This document shows positions 1 to 6,715 of a stretch of DNA of 12,875 nucleotides, piece by piece. Both the position numbers and the translations under genes were made by a program. The notes beneath the pieces are model-generated. The model made no database searches and was not told the origin of the DNA. It saw only the letters and a list, made by a program, of their open reading frames with translations. Origin of the DNA: an uncultured Bacteroidales bacterium (GTDB taxonomy: Bacteria; Bacteroidota; Bacteroidia; Bacteroidales; F082); NCBI GenBank assembly GCA_937884015.1, contig CALGBV010000231.1:1-12875 (forward strand), given 5' to 3'. Within the stretch, counting starts at the first letter, position 1. The number at the start of each line of letters is the position of its first letter.

Positions 1-2280
1 CTCGCTCGTATCTACAAGGATCTCGGCATTGTCAAAAGAGGCCATCTGGTGGAGACCGATCGTTCGGGTCTCATTGCTGAATATGTCGGACAGACTGCTG
101 TCAAGACCAATGCGGTCATTGATTCGGCCCTCTATGGCGTACTCTTCATCGATGAAGCCTACGCTTTCGCTTCCGATGATGGCAATGGCTTCGGCATGGA
201 TGCCATCAATACCTTGCTGCCCATACTCGAAAACCGCAAGGGTGAATTTGTCTGCATTCTTGCCGGTTATACCAAGGATATGGACAAACTCGTTCGCATG
301 AACGAAGGCATCAAGTCGCGTTGCAACGTAACGATAGAATTTCCCGACTATCAGCCCAGAGAACTGGAACAACTGTTCCGCATGATGCTCACCCACAACG
401 ATGAGGAAACCACTTTCACCCTTGACCGTAAAGCCAACGAAATGCTTCCAAAAGTCTTCGACAGGATGTATCTGCGCCGCACCGACACCTTCGGCAATGC
501 ACGCGATGTGCGCAACCTCTTCGACTTGGCGGTAAAACGCCACCGTCTGCGCAAAGGTCAGCCTGATTTCGTTGAAAACCAGTTCACCTACGCCGACATT
601 GTCGGGGAAGCCGATACTAAGGAACTGTCGGTTGATGACGTGATGAAGGAACTTGACAGTTTCGTGGGAATGAAAGCCGTGAAAGATGCCATCCGACGCA
701 TTGCAACAAAAGCCGCCGTGCAAAAAGAACTCGTCGAACTGGGCGAAAGCGAGGAGGATATGGAAAAACTCAATTTCATCATCACCGGCAATCCGGGAAC
801 GGGAAAAAGCACCGTAGCACGCACATTCGGCAAGATATTCAAGGCTTTAGGTCTCATTCCTACCGACCGCGTAGTGGAAAAAGTGCCGAAAGACATTATA
901 AGCAAGTACGCAAACAATTCCGACAAACTAATGAACGATGCCATCAACGAGGCTATGGGCGGCGTGCTTTTCCTCGATGAGGCTTACGCACTCGTGCCAA
1001 TGGACGAATCGGGCCAGATAACAAATCCTGAAGGCAAAAAAGCCATCGAGCTACTGATGACGCGCATGGAAAACGAAGCTGGCAAATTTGCCGTGATTTG
1101 CGCCGGTTATCCCAAGGAAATGTCGGAATTTCTCAATGCCAACAGCGGATTGGCACGGCGTTTCACCGAGACCATTCATATCGACGATTACACCGCGGAA
1201 GAACTGCTTGAGATATACGAGAGAGCCATCAGGAAGAAAAAACTGACCTTGCACGACGATGCAGTCAGGATGAAAGCCTTGCAGATGTTCCAGAACATGG
1301 TGGCCATGAAAGATGAAAAGTTCGGCAACGCCGGCGAAGCCATCAAGATGGTGCAAAAGACAAGGGAGAACATCAACAACCGCTTGAGCAAGATACCACG
1401 CGACCAGTGGACCGATGAAATCCTGCATCATGTCATATCGGAAGATATTCCTTACGAAGAACCTGAAAAACTGAGCATCGGCGACTGCCTGGCAGAACTT
1501 AACGCCCTTGTCGGCCTAAGCGGAGTGAAAGAAGCCCTGACTAAACTCGCCCATACCATCAATAACGAGATTGAGATAGCCCGCGATGAGAACCGCCGTC
1601 CCGAAATCCGCCTCGGCCATTACCTTTTCCTCGGCAATCCGGGCACAGGCAAGACCACCGTGGCCCGCCTTATGGGCAGAATCCTCTATTCCATGGGAGC
1701 CTTGCCATCGCCAAAGGTTGTGGAAGTCTCAAAGGAAGACCTCGTGGGACGCTATGTCGGCGATACCGAAGCCATCACCAGACACGTAGTGGACACCGCC
1801 ATGGGTGGCATACTCTTCATCGATGAAGCTTATCGGCTCACCGAAGACCAGTTTGGAAACAGCTCACTCAGCACTTTGGTGAAACTTATGGAAGACCGAA
1901 AAGGCAAGTTCGTTTGCATTGCGGCAGGATACACCCGTGAAATGCAGCTCGTCTTGAACCAAAACAGCGGCTTCGAGTCACGTTTCCCCGAAAGAAACCG
2001 CATCATCTTCGAAGACTACAGCCCTGACGAACTGTTCAAGATATTCATGATTAATGCCCAAAAAGGCGGTTACACCTTGGAAGACCAAATGGCCGAAAAC
2101 GCCGTTTATGCCAAACTCTTGCAGAAATACCAGAACCGCGATGGCTCATTCGGCAACGGGCGCGAAGCACGCAACCTGTTTGAAGAAATCGTCGAGAACC
2201 TTTCGGCACGACTGGCTGAAGATGGGCAACCACATACCAAAGAAGAACGTAAAACGATAACAATGGAGGATGTAATATGA
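1..2280 (+). CDS. CbbX/SpoVK-type AAA+ ATPase with three AAA modules (5' end missing)
   Basis: The reading frame is open from base 1, so the N-terminus lies upstream; 759 residues are visible. Three tandem AAA+ modules of the CbbX/SpoVK/EccA class can be read. Module 1 has lost its Walker A to the window edge but keeps Walker B (GVLFIDEAY, near residue 46) and sensor-2 motif FGNAR (R168). Module 2 has Walker A GNPGTGKS (263-270) and Walker B GVLFLDEA (321-328). Module 3 has Walker A GNPGTGKT (545-552), Walker B GILFIDEA (603-610) and FGNGR (R721). Each has an arginine-finger-like segment (SRCN, ARRF, SRFP). The family forms hexameric ring motors that remodel or thread protein substrates. No membrane segment is visible, so it is probably cytoplasmic. 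Module 2 is divergent: its sensor-2 arginine is glycine (G445), and the YVG pore-loop motif of modules 1 and 3 reads YAN. The gene overlaps the next by ATGA. The GTG at base 49 is internal, not the start. Family is certain; substrate is unknown. Confidence 0.93.
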   Translation, partial: LARIYKDLGIVKRGHLVETDRSGLIAEYVGQTAVKTNAVIDSALYGVLFIDEAYAFASDDGNGFGMDAINTLLPILENRKGEFVCILAGYTKDMDKLVRMNEGIKSRCNVTIEFPDYQPRELEQLFRMMLTHNDEETTFTLDRKANEMLPKVFDRMYLRRTDTFGNARDVRNLFDLAVKRHRLRKGQPDFVENQFTYADIVGEADTKELSVDDVMKELDSFVGMKAVKDAIRRIATKAAVQKELVELGESEEDMEKLNFIITGNPGTGKSTVARTFGKIFKALGLIPTDRVVEKVPKDIISKYANNSDKLMNDAINEAMGGVLFLDEAYALVPMDESGQITNPEGKKAIELLMTRMENEAGKFAVICAGYPKEMSEFLNANSGLARRFTETIHIDDYTAEELLEIYERAIRKKKLTLHDDAVRMKALQMFQNMVAMKDEKFGNAGEAIKMVQKTRENINNRLSKIPRDQWTDEILHHVISEDIPYEEPEKLSIGDCLAELNALVGLSGVKEALTKLAHTINNEIEIARDENRRPEIRLGHYLFLGNPGTGKTTVARLMGRILYSMGALPSPKVVEVSKEDLVGRYVGDTEAITRHVVDTAMGGILFIDEAYRLTEDQFGNSSLSTLVKLMEDRKGKFVCIAAGYTREMQLVLNQNSGFESRFPERNRIIFEDYSPDELFKIFMINAQKGGYTLEDQMAENAVYAKLLQKYQNRDGSFGNGREARNLFEEIVENLSARLAEDGQPHTKEERKTITMEDVI
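2265..2270 (+). promoter_or_regulatory. Shine-Dalgarno-like site for the FHA gene
   Basis: GGAGGA sits six bases before the ATG at 2277, inside the end of the AAA+ gene. Such a strong site is uncommon in this window, where most starts lack one. Together with the ATGA overlap it supports coupled translation and this start codon. Confidence 0.55.
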
Positions 2281-2765
2281 CACAATGTCCAAACTGTCGG
2301 GCCATGATTCCCGATGACAGCGCTTTCTGTGACCAATGCGGCACCGAACTGATGTGGTGCCCCGAATGTAAGCGTCCCAAGCCCAACCGTGGCAGGGAAT
2401 GTCCGGTTTGCGGCTCCGACCTGGTGCCTGGCAGGATATACATCCAATCCCCAGCACCACAAGGCACTGTGGTGAACGGCGGCCCAAGCGAGCCTACGAA
2501 AATAATCGGCAACGGCTGGGCACTGACCCTTCGCGAAGGACAATTCGGACGCACCTCGGGCATTTATCCTGAATTTGCCTCATGCAAATACATTTCGGGC
2601 AACCACGGAAAGTTCATGCACAACGCATCGGGCTGGATGGTCATCGACAACGGCTCGACCAACGGCACCTACATCAACGATGTGAAACTGGCACCGGGAA
2701 CAGCCACCCCGCTCCACATTGGCGACAAACTTACGATAGCAACCATTGATTTCGACGTGCAATGA
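2277..2765 (+). CDS. Double zinc-ribbon / FHA domain protein
   Basis: This 162-residue soluble protein starts with two CxxC-x10-CxxC zinc ribbons (C4, C7, C18, C21 and C28, C31, C42, C45). A short linker leads to a C-terminal FHA domain at about residues 83-162. FHA domains bind phosphothreonine peptides. The signature elements are visible: G91-R92 on the first loop, S107-G-N-H110 in place of the usual SxxH, and a textbook DNGSTNGTYI from D124. The ribbons may act as a protein or nucleic-acid contact module; this is inferred. The start overlaps the AAA+ stop by four bases, and the stop overlaps the phosphatase start by four, so all three are probably translated together. The neighbours suggest it recruits the ATPase, or its substrates, to a threonine-phosphorylated partner that the phosphatase resets. 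No kinase is visible. Domain calls are secure; the role is inferred. Confidence 0.92.
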   Translation: MTQCPNCRAMIPDDSAFCDQCGTELMWCPECKRPKPNRGRECPVCGSDLVPGRIYIQSPAPQGTVVNGGPSEPTKIIGNGWALTLREGQFGRTSGIYPEFASCKYISGNHGKFMHNASGWMVIDNGSTNGTYINDVKLAPGTATPLHIGDKLTIATIDFDVQ

Positions 2766-3520
2766 AAATCAACATTCAAGCAATAAGCGACAAAGGCATG
2801 GTGCGCGACAACAATGAAGACGCCATCTCGATAAACGGCTATTTCCTGCGCGACGACGCCTTTTCACTCTCTGTGGACGTGCAAAAAGAGAATGTCTGTT
2901 TCTTCCTGCTCCTCTCCGATGGCATGGGAGGCCATGAAAAAGGTGAGGAAGCCAGCGAGATAGCGCTCAGCGAACTGAAAGGACAGTTTGCCCGACAGGA
3001 AATAAAAACCGACAGCTTCCATGACGATGTCAACAAGGCCGCCAAATACATTTCTTTCAAGCTTAACAGCACCGCCTGCGACCAAGGCCAGGAAAAGCCT
3101 ATGGGCTGCACCCTTACGGGCTTGGTGTGGTTCTATGGCAAGACTTATCTGCTCAACTCAGGCGACAGCCGCACCTACCGTTTCCGCGACGGAATGCTGA
3201 AGCAACTGACAACCGACCAAACCGAAAGAGGTCTCACCAACAATCCCGAAGCAAGCAAAGCGCTGCTCAATTGCCTCGGCGGTGGATTAGATGGGATGAT
3301 TCTTGTCGATGACATGACCAACAAAATCATTGAAGACGACGTAATCCTGATATGCTCCGACGGCCTCACCGATATGCTCACCGATGACGAGATAGAATCC
3401 ATACTGAGCGAAGGCCTCACCGAAGACAGAATGGAAAACAATCTCGCCGAAAAGCTGAAAGAAAAAGCCTGCGAAGCGGGAGGCTACGACAATGTATCCA
3501 TTGTCTTGGCAAAACTATAA
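2762..3520 (+). CDS. PP2C-family Ser/Thr protein phosphatase
   Basis: A 252-residue stand-alone PPM/PP2C phosphatase domain, which removes phosphate from Ser/Thr using two metal ions. All core motifs are intact: RDNNED (15-20), SDGMGGH with D53 and G54, SGDSR around D135, CSDGLTD with D200, and GGYDN with D243-N244 near the C-terminus. The metal-binding aspartates are therefore present, and activity is expected. There is no signal peptide, membrane segment or fused regulatory domain, so it is probably cytosolic. It is the last gene of the AAA+/FHA/PP2C operon, coupled to the FHA gene by an ATGA overlap. In characterised systems such as type VI secretion, a PP2C reverses kinase phosphorylation that an FHA protein reads; the same logic is likely here. 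The gene ends 38 bp before a convergent gene, and no terminator hairpin is visible in the gap. Confidence 0.95.
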   Translation: MKINIQAISDKGMVRDNNEDAISINGYFLRDDAFSLSVDVQKENVCFFLLLSDGMGGHEKGEEASEIALSELKGQFARQEIKTDSFHDDVNKAAKYISFKLNSTACDQGQEKPMGCTLTGLVWFYGKTYLLNSGDSRTYRFRDGMLKQLTTDQTERGLTNNPEASKALLNCLGGGLDGMILVDDMTNKIIEDDVILICSDGLTDMLTDDEIESILSEGLTEDRMENNLAEKLKEKACEAGGYDNVSIVLAKL

Positions 3521-3558
3521 CCGGCAATACATTCTGATTCCAAATCCTTTACGGCAAA

Positions 3559-4347
3559 TCAAACCCTCCATTTAGGTTCCCGTTTCTCCAGAAACGCCTT
3601 CATGCCTTCCTGACCAGCCTCGGAAATGCGCTGGTCGGCAATGGCAGAGGCGGTGTAATCGAACAGACTGTCGTAAGGATTGGCCAAACCCGAAATCGAG
3701 CGCAAAAGGCTCTTGCAGTTGGCCACGGCATCGGGCGAGGCTTGCAGGAAATGAGCGATGTATTTTCGCTCGGCATCAATCATTTCCGATTCATCAACCA
3801 CTTCGTTCACCAGCTTGAAAGCATGGGCTTCGGCAGCCGTAAACGCTCGTCCCGTAAGCATAAGTTCACGCGCCGCAGCCATGCCGCAACGTTGCACCAC
3901 GAAAGGCGAAATGGTGGCCGGCGTGATGCCCAACTTCACTTCGGAAAAGGCAAATTTCGTATTGGTTTCGGCAATCACGATGTCGGCGGCTGCCGCAATG
4001 CCGTTGCCACCGCCAATGCAGGCGCCGTGGACATCGGCAATGACCGCCTTGTTGCAGAAATAAACGGACTTGAACAGATCCGAAAGCCGTTTGGCATCGT
4101 TGAAATTCTGGTTGCGGCTGTAGGTCGCCATCTCCTTCATATAGTTCAAATCGGCGCCGGCGCAAAACGACTTGCCATTACCTTTAATAATAATGACACG
4201 AATGTCATCGCGACTGTTCAGCCAACTGAAAACCTCGGTAAGTTCGGCAATCATGATGGGATTCATGGCGTTACGCACCTCCGGACGATCCAGATTGATC
4301 CATGCCATACTCTCGCCAAGTTGTATCTTAAGGGTTTGAAAATCCAT
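3559..4347 (-). CDS. Enoyl-CoA hydratase/isomerase family protein, methylglutaconyl-CoA hydratase-like
   Basis: A 262-residue crotonase-fold protein of normal family length. Oxyanion-hole motifs are FCAGADL (61-67) and GACIGGGNG (108-116). The second acidic catalytic position is present (E136 in SEVKLG). The first, Glu144 of classical enoyl-CoA hydratase, is replaced by glycine (G116). The segment after the first oxyanion motif (GADLNYM, then MATYS and a DAKRLSDLF helix) matches the pattern I associate with bacterial LiuC, which hydrates 3-methylglutaconyl-CoA in leucine degradation; this assignment rests on memory of the family. The chosen start gives MDFQTL, the expected first strand. An in-frame ATG 24 codons upstream (4419) would add a low-complexity extension through the promoter region and is unlikely. 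No other leucine-pathway gene is nearby. It could instead act on another short acyl-CoA. Confidence 0.88.
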   Translation of the reverse strand: MDFQTLKIQLGESMAWINLDRPEVRNAMNPIMIAELTEVFSWLNSRDDIRVIIIKGNGKSFCAGADLNYMKEMATYSRNQNFNDAKRLSDLFKSVYFCNKAVIADVHGACIGGGNGIAAAADIVIAETNTKFAFSEVKLGITPATISPFVVQRCGMAAARELMLTGRAFTAAEAHAFKLVNEVVDESEMIDAERKYIAHFLQASPDAVANCKSLLRSISGLANPYDSLFDYTASAIADQRISEAGQEGMKAFLEKREPKWRV

Positions 4348-4399
4348 AGTCAATGCTTTTGAAAACTGCAATATTCGCAAATTTTTGCCAAATTGACAC

Positions 4400-4417
4400 G
4401 CTTTTTCGCAAAAAAGC
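4400..4417. promoter_or_regulatory. Perfect palindrome in the divergent gap, possible operator
   Basis: GCTTTTT and AAAAAGC form a perfect 7-bp inverted repeat around a 4-base spacer, between the hydratase start (4347) and the promoter-like box at 4450. A second inverted pair, AATGCTTTT (4352-4360) and AAAAGCATT (4412-4420), brackets the gap. A regulator binding site for one or both genes is possible. AT-rich palindromes also arise by chance. Confidence 0.3.
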
Positions 4418-4423
4418 ATTTCC

Positions 4424-4457
4424 TTTGCATTTGGAACGGATTTTGAGCGTAACTTTG
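4424..4457 (+). promoter_or_regulatory. Bacteroidota-type promoter for the 151-residue protein gene
   Basis: TAACTTTG at 4450-4457 matches the Bacteroidota -7 consensus TAnnTTTG and is followed by C. Candidate -33 TTTG boxes lie at 4424-4427 and 4430-4433; their gaps of 22 and 16 bases bracket the usual spacing. Transcription would start around 4464, some 20 bases before the ATG at 4483. Confidence 0.65.
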
Positions 4458-4482
4458 CACACGAGAAAAATGAACAATTGAT

Positions 4483-4938
4483 ATGGAAGACGAAAATTTC
4501 AACAACGAATTAGAGGATTTGCTCAACATGCTGAAGAAACTGATGGAGAAACAGGACCTTTCGAGCGTCCCCGGCGTTGACCCGCAGCAATTGGAACAAC
4601 TGAAAATGTTCATGTCGCAATTCGATGAACTGAAGGACGACATGAAGATTGAGATATACAAACTCGACCCTTTCACCAAGAAAATCGTCTCGGTCATCGT
4701 GGGCGAAATGAAAGACAAATTAGGTCCTGACTTGGGCTTTGAACCGCAAAAACCTACCGCCGAAGAAGTCGTCACGCGCAAGGAAAAGGAACTGAAAGAC
4801 ATTGCCGACACCAACGAGCGCTACGATTCGCTGCTATCCACCATCGATGAGCAACTCCGCAACCCGCAACTCTCGGAAGACGAAATCGACGCCCTGCTCG
4901 ACAAACGCGCTGAGATTTTGGCACGCCGCAATGGATAG
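4483..4938 (+). CDS. Small acidic, helix-rich protein of unknown function
   Basis: I do not recognise this 151-residue protein. It is rich in Glu, Asp, Lys and Leu with few aromatic residues, and has no cysteine, signal peptide or membrane segment. It looks like a soluble, mostly alpha-helical and partly coiled-coil protein. Residues 1-60 give leucine-rich amphipathic helices. A mid-section around KIVSVIVGEMKDK is more hydrophobic. The C-terminal third (from about 95) is a charged helix ending in a D-E-I-D-A-L-L-D-K-R repeat-like stretch. Its own promoter and normal codon use for the window support it as a real gene. It is divergent from the crotonase and 72 bp upstream of a beta-barrel gene with a separate promoter-like box, so it may be monocistronic. 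It could be a scaffold or partner-binding protein, but nothing here decides that. Confidence 0.82.
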   Translation: MEDENFNNELEDLLNMLKKLMEKQDLSSVPGVDPQQLEQLKMFMSQFDELKDDMKIEIYKLDPFTKKIVSVIVGEMKDKLGPDLGFEPQKPTAEEVVTRKEKELKDIADTNERYDSLLSTIDEQLRNPQLSEDEIDALLDKRAEILARRNG

Positions 4939-4976
4939 TTTTTTCAAATAAAGACAATCCATTCAAAATATATTCC

Positions 4977-4984
4977 TACTTTTG
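4977..4984 (+). promoter_or_regulatory. Bacteroidota-type -7 box for the beta-barrel gene
   Basis: TACTTTTG matches TAnnTTTG and lies 26 bases before the ATG at 5011. I see no good TTTG -33 element upstream, only AT-rich sequence. Confidence 0.55.
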
Positions 4985-5010
4985 TCGTTTCAAAAGCAAA
5001 CAGTTCTAAT

Positions 5011-5682
5011 ATGAAGAAAGTATTATTCACACTTCTCGCCTTAGTTTTGTCAGTGGGTTCATACGCCCAGCTGATTGCCAACAAAACCGATAACAAAGTC
5101 ACAATGAACTTCGACTTTTTCTCTGATTTCCAGCTGCAAACAAACCAGAATTGGGATGCACGAGGCTTCAACCAAGGCTTCAGCATGGCTTTGACCTACA
5201 ATTTCCCATTAGGCGAAAGCACGAAACATACCGTAGGCATTGGCGTGGGCATGAGCTCGCACAACTACTATTCCTATAGCCGTATCGCCAACCCGTATGC
5301 CACCGATACATTGCAATTCATTCAGTACCGCGACGAATCGAACTTCAAGCGTTACAAGGTGAATCCTACCTATGTCGATATTCCTTTGGAACTCCGTTTC
5401 CGCATCAAGGACGCTTGGAAAATCGGCGTCGGATTCAAGTTCGGCATCCGTGTTGGCGGCAAGACGAAATATGTTGGCCCAAATGAGGACGGCGTTATTA
5501 TCCGCGAAGAATACAATCGCATCAGCAATCTGGAACGCTATGCCTACGCTGCAACATTCCGTGTCGGCTACAAGTGGTTCAGTGCCTACTGTGCCTACCA
5601 GATGTCGCGCGTGTTCGAGTTAGGCCACGAAGCGCCAGCCATTTGCCCACTATCGGTTGGCTTCACCATCGCTCCGTTCTGA
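5011..5682 (+). CDS. Outer-membrane beta-barrel protein
   Basis: A 223-residue secreted protein with a clear signal peptide (KK, then a Leu/Val core, ending SYAQ at residue 20), probably cut before or next to the Gln as is common in Bacteroidota. The mature part alternates polar and aromatic or aliphatic residues in amphipathic strands (for example VTMNFDFFSDF, GVGFKFGIRVG, ATFRVGYKWFSAY) and ends in phenylalanine (IAPF), as expected for an outer-membrane barrel. The size fits an 8- to 10-strand barrel, similar in look to the PorT/OmpW-like small barrels of the phylum. I cannot assign a cargo or partner. It is preceded by its own -7 box and followed by a degenerate repeat, so it is probably transcribed alone. 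Barrel and signal peptide are confident; the family name is not. Confidence 0.85.
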   Translation: MKKVLFTLLALVLSVGSYAQLIANKTDNKVTMNFDFFSDFQLQTNQNWDARGFNQGFSMALTYNFPLGESTKHTVGIGVGMSSHNYYSYSRIANPYATDTLQFIQYRDESNFKRYKVNPTYVDIPLELRFRIKDAWKIGVGFKFGIRVGGKTKYVGPNEDGVIIREEYNRISNLERYAYAATFRVGYKWFSAYCAYQMSRVFELGHEAPAICPLSVGFTIAPF

Positions 5683-5684
5683 TT

Positions 5685-5767
5685 AACTTTTAGCTTTCAG
5701 CCTTCAGTTCTTAGCCATTAGCTGCTGGCTATTGGCTTATAGTTTACGGCTTAAAGCTTATAGCTCC
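5685..5767 (+). repeat. Degenerate short-period TTAGC-type repeat
   Basis: The gap between the barrel gene and queG is built almost wholly from imperfect 7- to 10-base units around TTAGC, TAGCTT or GGCTTA, repeated about ten times (for example TTTTAGC, CTTAGCC, ATTAGCTG, TTATAGC). It contains no gene. Part of it is readable in the queG frame, which creates a false upstream start at 5732. The units contain AGCT, so both strands carry similar motifs. Confidence 0.7.
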
Positions 5768-6715
5768 ATGTCCACCAACCTTTCCCAACACATCATCACT
5801 CAGGCCGAAAAGCTCGGCTTTGAGGCTTGTGGCATTGCCAAGGCCGACTTCCTGAAAGACGATGCCTGTCGCACGGAGCAATGGCTTGCCGAAGGCTGTC
5901 AGGGCGAAATGGATTACCTCAACCGCAATAAGGAAAAACGCTACGACCCACGTTTGCTCAACGAAGGCACAAAAACCATTGTTTCAGTGCTTTACAATTA
6001 TTTTCCAAAGCAAACACTACCTGCTGACGACAACTTCAAGATAGCCAAATACGCCTACGGCAACGACTATCACGATGTGGTGAAGCAGAAACTCCGTCAA
6101 TTGCTGGCGCAAATCGAAACCCTAACCGGGAAATTAGAGAACACACGCATTTTCGTTGATTCGGCACCCGTACTTGAACGCGCTTGGGCGGTGCGCTGCG
6201 GCTTGGGTTTCATCGGCAAAAACACCTGCCTCATCCACCCAAAAAAAGGCTCCTTCCTCTTTATCGGTCAAATACTGCTTCCAATTGATATAGAACCCGT
6301 CGGCAACATCATTCCGAACCATTGCGGGCGTTGCACACGCTGTATCGACGCCTGCCCCACGGGAGCTTTGAAAGCACCCTTCCAGCTCGACGCGCGGAAG
6401 TGCATTTCCTACCTCACGATTGAATATAAAGGCGATTTCAACTCCGCTGACACTCGTTTCAACGATTGGATTTACGGTTGCGACATCTGCCAGGACGTGT
6501 GTCCCTACAACCGTTTTTCGCTGTCCAATCAGGAAAAAGATTTCCAACCCTCGGAAAGACTTCTCGCCATGCGCAAAACCGATTGGCAGCATCTTGATGA
6601 AAACCAGTTCAAGGAATTGTTTGGCAACTCGGCGGTAAAACGAGCTGGGTTTGAGGGATTGAAAAGGAATATTGATAATATTTCTACTTGTTCGGAGCCT
6701 TCAGATTATAGGTGA
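5768..6715 (+). CDS. queG: Epoxyqueuosine reductase QueG
   Basis: QueG reduces epoxyqueuosine to queuosine at the wobble base of tRNAs with GUN anticodons (Asp, Asn, His, Tyr), using a cobalamin and two [4Fe-4S] clusters in the cytosol. The 315-residue product shows the family motifs: DSAPVLERAWA with catalytic-type D131, then GLGFIGKNT, and eight cluster cysteines (C186, C189, C192, C196, C212, C238, C241, C245) in the CGRCTRC and YGCDICQDVCP patterns. FGNSAVKRAGFEGLKRN follows near the end. It lacks the C-terminal HEAT extension of longer homologues, which is usual for short QueG forms. The start at 5768 gives the normal N-terminus; an in-frame ATG at 5732 would only add residues translated from the upstream repeat. 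The last 16 residues look non-conserved and run 32 bp into the convergent barrel gene. No other queuosine gene is in view. Confidence 0.96.
   Translation: MSTNLSQHIITQAEKLGFEACGIAKADFLKDDACRTEQWLAEGCQGEMDYLNRNKEKRYDPRLLNEGTKTIVSVLYNYFPKQTLPADDNFKIAKYAYGNDYHDVVKQKLRQLLAQIETLTGKLENTRIFVDSAPVLERAWAVRCGLGFIGKNTCLIHPKKGSFLFIGQILLPIDIEPVGNIIPNHCGRCTRCIDACPTGALKAPFQLDARKCISYLTIEYKGDFNSADTRFNDWIYGCDICQDVCPYNRFSLSNQEKDFQPSERLLAMRKTDWQHLDENQFKELFGNSAVKRAGFEGLKRNIDNISTCSEPSDYR

Noticed and set aside
1..2280. Assignment of the AAA+ protein as Rubisco activase CbbX
   Set aside because: CbbX is a single-module protein found with Rubisco genes; this protein has three modules and an FHA/PP2C context.
2051..2563. 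170-codon open frame on the - strand across the AAA+/FHA junction
   Set aside because: It is antisense to two well-supported coupled genes, and its product is low-similarity and Arg/Pro/Ser rich.
1..3520. Calling the operon a type VI secretion phospho-switch
   Set aside because: No structural secretion gene is visible, and the ATPase is not ClpV-like; only the FHA/PP2C logic is shared.
3521..3558. Possible terminator between the convergent PP2C and hydratase genes
   Set aside because: The two CGGCAA motifs are a direct repeat, not inverted, and there is no T-run after a hairpin.
3742..4362. 206-codon open frame on the + strand opposite the hydratase gene
   Set aside because: It lies antisense to a clear crotonase, has a His/Gly-rich composition typical of a shadow frame, and shows no family motif.
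4348..4419. Upstream start adding 24 residues to the hydratase
   Set aside because: The extension crosses the divergent regulatory gap, and crotonase homologues begin near the MDFQTL start.
5732..5767. Upstream start adding 12 residues to QueG
   Set aside because: The extra residues are translated from the degenerate repeat, and the family N-terminus begins at 5768.
5685..5767. CRISPR-like array
   Set aside because: The units are 7-10 bases, imperfect and contiguous, with no spacers.
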